Under the pieces are notes generated by a model. That model was given only the letters and a program-made list of their open reading frames with translations. It searched no databases and was not told the DNA's origin. This document shows positions 8,653 through 13,487 of a stretch of 13,487 nucleotides of DNA, piece by piece. The stretch's first letter is position 1, and every line of letters starts with the position of its first letter. The stretch comes from Candidatus Poseidoniales archaeon (GTDB taxonomy: Archaea > Thermoplasmatota > Poseidoniia > Poseidoniales > Poseidoniaceae). The position numbers were made by a program, and so were the translations under genes. The stretch covers positions 23,179 through 36,665 of the forward strand of contig QQSG01000039.1 of NCBI GenBank assembly GCA_003602665.1, written 5' to 3'.

Positions 8653-9666
8653 ATGAATAAAAATCTAAAAATGGCATCACGAAAAGCCCCTCGTCCACGT
8701 TTACCAAACTGGTTTCGCACAAAACTCCCATCTGGAAAAGAGCAAGAAATGTTCAATGAAACGATGGATGCTGTGAAAGACAACAAACTTCACACCGTTT
8801 GTCAAGAAGCAAAATGCCCGAATATTCACGACTGTTGGTCGAGTGGGGATGCGACCTTCATGATTGCAGGGAAAGAGTGTACGAGAGGATGTCGATTCTG
8901 TGCAGTTGGAACTCTCAAAACACCACCACCACTCGACCAAGAAGAGCCTCAGCATCTTGCGGAGGCTGTATCCTCAATGAACCTGAGACATGCTGTTATC
9001 ACGGTTGTCAACAGGGATGATTTAGAAGATTCTGGAGCTGATCATTACAAAAAATGCCTCGATGCTGTGGCTACATCTTCTCCAGAAGTGACACTTGAAC
9101 TCCTCTGTTCAGATCTCGCAGGAGACGTCGAAGCTCTGGCTCATCTTCTTGATTCAAGTCCTCTAGTCGTCTTTGCTCACAATGTTGAGTGCGTTCCGAG
9201 ATTAGATTCCGTAGTCCGTGATCCAAGAGCATCATTTGAACAATCGATAATGATACTCAGAGAAGCGAAACGACTTCGTCCTGACATGATTACAAAATCA
9301 TCGATTATGGTTGGCGTTGGTGAAACCGATGAGGAAGTCCTCGAGGCTATGCAATTGCTTCGTGATGCAAATGTGGATTTACTCACAATCGGCCAGTATC
9401 TTGCACCATCGAAAAACCATCTCGCAGTCGATAGATTCCCTGAACCAGAGATGTACGACATATGGGCTGAAGCCGCAATAGAAATGGGATTTTCAGGCGT
9501 TGCTTGTGGACCACTGGTCCGTTCGTCTTACAAGGCTGGGTTGCTTATGCGAAAGACGTTAGACACTACAAATCAAGAAGAAATGCCAGGAGCCTATGTA
9601 AAAGTACAACCCATAGCAATTCACCAACATCCCTTAAACCCGAGTCATGGTGAGGTGAACCAATGA
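8653..9666 (+). CDS. lipA: Lipoyl synthase (radical SAM)
   Basis: LipA inserts two sulfur atoms at C6 and C8 of an octanoyl chain bound to a lipoyl-domain lysine, using S-adenosylmethionine and two [4Fe-4S] clusters. All key ligands are present in this 337-residue protein. The auxiliary cluster motif CX4CX5C is Cys50, Cys55 and Cys61 (CQEAKCPNIHDC). The radical SAM motif CX3CX2C is Cys76, Cys80 and Cys83 (CTRGCRFC). The C-terminal RSSY, whose serine binds the auxiliary cluster, is at 290-293. Length is normal for the family. The start at 8653 is chosen for the G-rich ribosome binding site; ATG 8623 would add ten residues. Its last bases overlap the start of E1-alpha (ATGA), so it heads the 2-oxoacid dehydrogenase operon and presumably matures the E2 encoded three genes later. 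The octanoyl donor enzyme (LipB or LplA) is not in this window. Confidence 0.96.
   Translation: MNKNLKMASRKAPRPRLPNWFRTKLPSGKEQEMFNETMDAVKDNKLHTVCQEAKCPNIHDCWSSGDATFMIAGKECTRGCRFCAVGTLKTPPPLDQEEPQHLAEAVSSMNLRHAVITVVNRDDLEDSGADHYKKCLDAVATSSPEVTLELLCSDLAGDVEALAHLLDSSPLVVFAHNVECVPRLDSVVRDPRASFEQSIMILREAKRLRPDMITKSSIMVGVGETDEEVLEAMQLLRDANVDLLTIGQYLAPSKNHLAVDRFPEPEMYDIWAEAAIEMGFSGVACGPLVRSSYKAGLLMRKTLDTTNQEEMPGAYVKVQPIAIHQHPLNPSHGEVNQ
9652..9658 (+). promoter_or_regulatory. Ribosome binding site for E1-alpha inside the end of lipA
   Basis: GAGGTGA, a strong match to the complement of the archaeal 16S rRNA 3' end, lies four bases before ATG 9663 and is embedded in the last codons of lipA. It supports that start and translational coupling through the ATGA overlap. 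Confidence 0.6.
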
Positions 9667-10904
9667 CGGAGAGACAAACGGCCACAACAGCGCCTTACAC
9701 CATTGGAATCCCTCCGTTTAGACCTGGTGAAAAGGCCGATTTTGGGGGCTCATTCAAAGAGCAGCCCGAAGACCTCAACAGGCCAGACCCAACAACATGT
9801 ACATCCGATGACACAGTCTCTCACGCTCGAGGCCTCGTCCGAGTTCTCGACGATAGCGGTGAAGCGAAAGGTGAATGGAATCCTAACCTCGATAAAGCGA
9901 CAATGATTGAAGGCCTAGAATACATGATGCGCTTGCGAATTTTCGATGACCGTATGATCAAGATGCAACGTACAGGAAAACTCTCTTTCTACATGCGCTC
10001 ATTCGGTGAAGAAGCAATTGCAATTGCACAAACAATGGCACTTAAAGAGCAAGATTGGATCTTCCCCTCATACCGACAACCTGGAGCACAGTTTGTAAGA
10101 GGACGCGACATGGTAAGCATGATTTGCCATTGCATAGGGAATACTGAAGATAACGTCCGTGGCAGACAAATGCCGGTCCACTACACCTACAAAGAAGGCA
10201 GGTTCATTTCAATTTCATCACCCGTTGGAACGCAATTTTCCCAAGCAGTCGGTGTAGCAATGGCAAGTGCTTACCAAGAAAAAGACGAGGCATGTATCAC
10301 ATGGCTTGGAGACGGTACATCCGCTCAAGGCGACTATCATTACGCACTCAACTTCGCATCAACATTCAAGCCACCTGTTATTCTCAATGTCGTTAACAAC
10401 CAATGGGCAATCTCAACTCACGCTAATCTTGCAACTGGTGGAAAGACCTTTGCAGAGCGTGGTTTAGCATACGATATTCCATCCTTCAGAGTCGATGGTA
10501 ACGATTTCCTTGCACTCTACAGTATTACTCAATGGGCACGTCAACGTACAGAAGCGGGCCTTGGACCAACTCATATCGAAATATACACCTACAGAGCAGG
10601 TGCCCATTCATCTTCAGATGATCCTTCTGCATATCGTCCAAATGACGAAGCTACATTCTGGCCGGGTGGAGATCCCATTCAGAGACTGAAAGATCACCTA
10701 GTCTCGATTAATGTATGGGATGAAGAAAAGCACTCAGCACTTGCACAGAAGATTGACGATGATGTCATGACCGCTTACAAGGAAGCGTGTGAGTTTGGAG
10801 ATCTTGCCTCTGGACCATACCCGCCTGCTTCAACTATTTTCACAGAAGTCTACGAGACCGTTCCTTGGCATATTCAAGAACAACGAGAGGAACTTGGGAA
10901 GTGA
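9663..10904 (+). CDS. bkdA1: Branched-chain-type 2-oxoacid dehydrogenase E1 component, alpha subunit
   Basis: With E1-beta, this 413-residue subunit decarboxylates a 2-oxoacid using thiamine diphosphate and transfers the acyl group to the lipoyl arm of E2. The thiamine diphosphate motif runs from GDG at 216-218 to Asn245-Asn246 (GDG-X26-NN). The active-site and phosphorylation-loop region is H315-SSSDDPSAYR, matching the HSTSDDxSxYR form of branched-chain enzymes. FYMRSFGEEAI and the SFRVDGND stretch also fit this class. The extended N-terminus before residue 60 and the LVRVLDDSGEAKG segment recall proteobacterial BkdA1 (about 410 residues), so branched-chain 2-oxoacids from Val, Leu and Ile are the likeliest substrates; pyruvate is less likely but not excluded. 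The start is fixed by the ATGA overlap with lipA and by GAGGTGA. E1-beta begins four bases after its stop. Confidence 0.94.
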   Translation: MTERQTATTAPYTIGIPPFRPGEKADFGGSFKEQPEDLNRPDPTTCTSDDTVSHARGLVRVLDDSGEAKGEWNPNLDKATMIEGLEYMMRLRIFDDRMIKMQRTGKLSFYMRSFGEEAIAIAQTMALKEQDWIFPSYRQPGAQFVRGRDMVSMICHCIGNTEDNVRGRQMPVHYTYKEGRFISISSPVGTQFSQAVGVAMASAYQEKDEACITWLGDGTSAQGDYHYALNFASTFKPPVILNVVNNQWAISTHANLATGGKTFAERGLAYDIPSFRVDGNDFLALYSITQWARQRTEAGLGPTHIEIYTYRAGAHSSSDDPSAYRPNDEATFWPGGDPIQRLKDHLVSINVWDEEKHSALAQKIDDDVMTAYKEACEFGDLASGPYPPASTIFTEVYETVPWHIQEQREELGK

Positions 10905-10908
10905 GATT

Positions 10909-11919
10909 ATGGTTGACATGAACATGATCAAATCGCTTAATTCAGCGTTGTCAATTTCCTTGAAAGAAGACCCGAATGTGGTTATCTTTGGCGAAGATGT
11001 TGGGTTTTTCGGAGGAGTATTCCGGGTCACTGAAGGGCTTCAAGAAGAATTTGGAGCACATCGAGTCTTCGACTCACCACTCGCAGAAGGTGGCATTGCT
11101 GCTATTGCAATGGGTATGGGGCTTAACGGGCTTCGTCCAGTTGCAGAAATCCAGTTTGCAGACTATATTTTCCCAGCCTATGACCAGATTGTCAATGAAA
11201 TTGCAAAGGTTCGACATCGCTCAGGTGGCGAATTCACAGCACCACTCACATTCCGTACGCCTGCTGGTGGAGGAATCAAGGGTGGACACCACCATTCACA
11301 ATCTCCAGAAGCTCAATTCACACACACGCCCGGATTGAAAGTTGTCTACTGCTCAAACCCATACAATGCTAAAGGTCTGCTCATCTCTGCAATTGAATGC
11401 AATGACCCAGTTATTTTCTTTGAGCCAAAGCGATGTTACAGAGGCCCGTTCTATGGAGATCCACACAACGTTCCAACATGGAGTGGTCATCCAGACGCTG
11501 ATGTTCCTGAAGGACATTATACCGTTCCTCTGGAAGAAGCACGAATTGTCAAAGAAGGAAACGCCTGCACAGTAATTGCATACGGAACAATGGTCCATGT
11601 GGCAGAACAGGCGATTAAAGATTCAGGAATCGACTGTGAACTCATCGATCTACAGACGTTGGTTCCATGGGACAGAGATACTGTCGTTAATTCGATTAAG
11701 AAAACCGGACGTTGTGTTATCGTCCATGAGGCTCCAAAGACCAGTGGGTTTGGAGCAGAAATGAGCGCATCCATTCAAGAGCGATGTTTCTATCATCTTG
11801 AAGCACCAATTCAACGTGTCACCGGTTGGGACACACCATTCCCGCATACAACGGAATGGGATTACATGCCAAGTCCTCAGCGAATCGCTGATGCAATAAA
11901 GAAAACACAGGTGGAATAA
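10909..11919 (+). CDS. bkdA2: Branched-chain-type 2-oxoacid dehydrogenase E1 component, beta subunit
   Basis: This 336-residue partner of E1-alpha completes the E1 heterotetramer and its thiamine diphosphate site. Glu29 in FGEDVG is the conserved glutamate that activates the cofactor. The loop GGGIKGGHHHSQSPEAQF (His127-129) is the E1-beta signature facing the active site, and the C-terminal half is a typical transketolase C-terminal domain ending in DTPFPHTTEWDYMP. RCYRGPFYGDP and VPEGHYTVPL are close to the branched-chain (BkdA2) form. The frame extends upstream to 10789, but that part lies inside E1-alpha, and the family length fits ATG 10909. GTGA at 10901-10904, overlapping the E1-alpha stop, is a weak ribosome binding site, so translation is probably coupled. 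ATG 10918 is a possible alternative start. Confidence 0.94.
   Translation: MVDMNMIKSLNSALSISLKEDPNVVIFGEDVGFFGGVFRVTEGLQEEFGAHRVFDSPLAEGGIAAIAMGMGLNGLRPVAEIQFADYIFPAYDQIVNEIAKVRHRSGGEFTAPLTFRTPAGGGIKGGHHHSQSPEAQFTHTPGLKVVYCSNPYNAKGLLISAIECNDPVIFFEPKRCYRGPFYGDPHNVPTWSGHPDADVPEGHYTVPLEEARIVKEGNACTVIAYGTMVHVAEQAIKDSGIDCELIDLQTLVPWDRDTVVNSIKKTGRCVIVHEAPKTSGFGAEMSASIQERCFYHLEAPIQRVTGWDTPFPHTTEWDYMPSPQRIADAIKKTQVE
11909..11914 (+). promoter_or_regulatory. Ribosome binding site for E2
   Basis: AGGTGG in the last codons of E1-beta lies seven bases before ATG 11922, which supports that start only two bases after the E1-beta stop. Confidence 0.5.
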
Positions 11920-11921
11920 AT

Positions 11922-13205
11922 ATGGGAACATTTGCATTCAAATTACCAGATATCGGAGAAGGCGTCGTCGAAGGCGAAGTTGTAGAATGGATGGTCTCAG
12001 TTGGAGACACCGTCAAAGAAGATGATCCAATTCTCTCGGTCATGACCGACAAAGCTACCGTCGAGATTCCTGCCCCATGTGATGGAACTGTAAGCAAGAT
12101 TATCGGAGAAGCAGGAGATATACTACCAGTCGGTGTTGTTTGCATCGAGTTTGATGTTGATGGAGACGGAAACGCTTCTGCTTCAGAAGAAGCACCTGCA
12201 AAAGAAGAAGTTGAATCCAAACCGGAACCAACTCCTGAACCTGTTGCAGCTCCTGAACCAACACCTCAGCCAGTTGCAGAACCAGTTTCTGTAGCAGGTC
12301 CTACCGTAGAACGCGCTCCTGGAACCAAGCCTCTAGCAAGTCCTGCCGTTCGACAACGTGCACGCTCTGCTGGTGTTGATTTGTACCATGTTGCAGGATC
12401 AGGTCCTGCGGGAAGAATCACTCATGCTGACCTCGATGTCCACCTCAGTGGTGGCGCAAGTCGTGCAAGTTCATCCATGCCAATCGGTGGAAGCGCACGT
12501 GTTGCAAGAACTGGAACTGAAGACATCAAGGTCATCGGTCTGCGAAGAAAAATTGCTGATTCCATGATGTCATCCTACTCTACGATTGCTCACTTCTCAT
12601 ACTTTGAAGAAGTTGATGTCACAGAGTTGGAAGCACTTCGACAACATCTCAACGCAACTCGCCCTGAAGGTGCTCCAAAGTTGACTTACCTTCCGTTCAT
12701 CATGCTCGCTTTGGTCAAAGGTCTCGGACAACGCCCAGAGTGTAATGCACTTTATGATGACGAGGCAGGAGTCGTAACCCGACATGAAGCCGTACATCTT
12801 GGAATCGCTACTCAAACAGACCGTGGATTGTACGTTCCTGTCGTTAAGCATGTTGAAGCGATGGACATTTGGTCTGCTGCTGCTGAAATGGGACGTGTCA
12901 CTCAAGCAACACGTGATGGAAAGGCTGCAGCCGATGACCTCTCAGGTTCAACATTCACCATTACAAGCCTTGGTCGAATGGGTGGACTCGGTGCAACACC
13001 AATTATCAACAAGCCAGAAGTTGGAATCCTCGGAGTCCACAATGCCAAAGACCGTGCAGTCGTTATCGATGGACGTGTTGAAGTTCGTCGCATCATGAAT
13101 CTCTCTTCCTCTTGGGATCACAGAGTCGTAGACGGACATGATGGTGCAAGTCTTGTTCAGTTGGTCAAGTCTATGCTTGAACACCCTGCTACAATCTTCA
13201 TGTGA
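11922..13205 (+). CDS. bkdB: 2-oxoacid dehydrogenase E2 component (dihydrolipoamide acyltransferase)
   Basis: E2 forms the structural core of the complex and transfers the acyl group from its lipoyl arm to CoA. This 427-residue protein has the standard order. One lipoyl domain (about 1-80) carries the modified lysine Lys44 in MTDKAT. A Pro/Glu/Ala-rich flexible linker (about 88-130) follows. Next is a peripheral-subunit-binding domain (about 136-175, SPAVRQRARSAGVDL to GPAGRITHADL), which docks E1 and E3. The catalytic acyltransferase domain (about 190-427) ends with the active-site motif HRVVDG (His400, Asp404). There is a single lipoyl domain, as is usual for branched-chain and 2-oxoglutarate E2s. 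GRLRRKIA-type acyltransferase features appear as GLRRKIADSM. Position between E1-beta and E3 supports the branched-chain assignment; substrate specificity cannot be proven from E2 alone. Confidence 0.95.
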   Translation: MGTFAFKLPDIGEGVVEGEVVEWMVSVGDTVKEDDPILSVMTDKATVEIPAPCDGTVSKIIGEAGDILPVGVVCIEFDVDGDGNASASEEAPAKEEVESKPEPTPEPVAAPEPTPQPVAEPVSVAGPTVERAPGTKPLASPAVRQRARSAGVDLYHVAGSGPAGRITHADLDVHLSGGASRASSSMPIGGSARVARTGTEDIKVIGLRRKIADSMMSSYSTIAHFSYFEEVDVTELEALRQHLNATRPEGAPKLTYLPFIMLALVKGLGQRPECNALYDDEAGVVTRHEAVHLGIATQTDRGLYVPVVKHVEAMDIWSAAAEMGRVTQATRDGKAAADDLSGSTFTITSLGRMGGLGATPIINKPEVGILGVHNAKDRAVVIDGRVEVRRIMNLSSSWDHRVVDGHDGASLVQLVKSMLEHPATIFM

Positions 13206-13208
13206 GGT
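13204..13208 (+). promoter_or_regulatory. Ribosome binding site for E3 overlapping the E2 stop codon
   Basis: GAGGT starts within the TGA stop of E2 and ends seven bases before ATG 13216, so the E3 start is well defined and translation is probably coupled. Confidence 0.5.
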
Positions 13209-13215
13209 TATTGAA

Positions 13216-13487
13216 ATGAAAACACGTCAATGCAAAGTATTGGTTGTTGGTGCTGGACCAGGTGGCTATGTCGCTGCAATCCGTGCTGGACAACTTGGCC
13301 TAGACACAGTAATCGTTGAAGGACAGCGTGTTGGAGGCACATGTCTTATCCGAGGTTGTATTCCTTCGAAAGCACTCATCCATGCAGCACATACATTCCA
13401 CAAACTTGCAAAACATGCAGAAAAGGATGGGCACATGGGAATCAGTATTCCTGGACCTGCTGAATTGAATATGGCAAATACAGTAGG
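13216..13487 (+). CDS. lpdV: Dihydrolipoamide dehydrogenase (E3), partial, cut by the right edge
   Basis: E3 reoxidises the dihydrolipoyl arm of E2 with FAD and NAD+, giving NADH. The first 90 residues are present. They include the FAD-binding GxGxxG-type loop at residues 12-17 (GAGPGG) followed by YVAAIRAGQLG, and the redox-active disulfide pair Cys43 and Cys48 in GGTCLIRGCIPSKAL. The SKALIHAAHTFHK stretch that follows resembles the LpdV form of proteobacterial branched-chain complexes, so the symbol is tentative; lpdA would be the neutral choice. It is the fifth gene of the operon, ten bases after E2. The NAD-binding, central and interface domains lie beyond the window. Confidence 0.93.
   Translation, partial: MKTRQCKVLVVGAGPGGYVAAIRAGQLGLDTVIVEGQRVGGTCLIRGCIPSKALIHAAHTFHKLAKHAEKDGHMGISIPGPAELNMANTV

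Noticed and set aside
10789..10908. Upstream extension of E1-beta by 40 codons
   Set aside because: It lies wholly inside E1-alpha in another frame, resembles no E1-beta N-terminus, and would make the protein longer than the family norm.
12597..12905. Minus-strand frame of 102 codons opposite E2
   Set aside because: It is antisense to the conserved E2 catalytic domain, with no start signal or recognisable domain.

Overview
The window looks archaeal and most likely comes from a marine Thermoplasmatota lineage such as Poseidoniales (Marine Group II). The best direct evidence is the tRNA-Leu(UAA): its D-loop (GGTCAAAGGC) and short variable arm follow the archaeal/eukaryotic pattern, not the bacterial one. 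Very long secreted proteins with Asp-rich repeats and a C-terminal membrane anchor, translation starts preceded by GAGGTG-like motifs, and no clear bacterial -35/-10 boxes agree with this. The genus-level placement is inferred from gene style and would need a database search.

Left half (1-8536, all minus strand). Reading in the direction of transcription, a pteridine-reductase-like short-chain dehydrogenase (7799-8536) is followed by tRNA-Leu(UAA) (7676-7762). Next comes a 966-residue exported, membrane-anchored beta-sandwich surface protein (4681-7581). After 53 bases follows a giant exported protein (4627 down past the left edge, at least 1542 residues). It has about 17 Asp-rich calcium-binding-type repeats, then a transglutaminase-like cysteine domain with an intact Cys-His-Asp triad, then Ig-like or carboxypeptidase-regulatory-like modules. 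No stop codon occurs in its frame before the window ends.

A 116-base divergent intergenic region (8537-8652) separates this from the right half.

Right half (8653-13487, all plus strand) is a tight five-gene operon: lipoyl synthase (lipA), then E1-alpha, E1-beta, E2 and E3 (truncated by the right edge) of a branched-chain-type 2-oxoacid dehydrogenase complex. lipA and E1-alpha overlap by ATGA, and the later gaps are 4, 2 and 10 bases. The genes form one pathway. LipA inserts the two sulfurs that make lipoate on the E2 lipoyl lysine (Lys44). E1 decarboxylates the 2-oxoacid with thiamine diphosphate and passes the acyl group to that lipoyl arm, E2 transfers it to CoA, and E3 reoxidises the arm, giving NADH. 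Gene order and residue motifs resemble the proteobacterial bkdA1-bkdA2-bkdB-lpdV cluster, which suggests transfer from bacteria.

Most notable are the Ca-repeat/transglutaminase giant with its anchored partner, and the bacterial-style branched-chain dehydrogenase operon with its own canonical LipA in an archaeal setting. No mobile element, CRISPR array or rRNA gene was seen.
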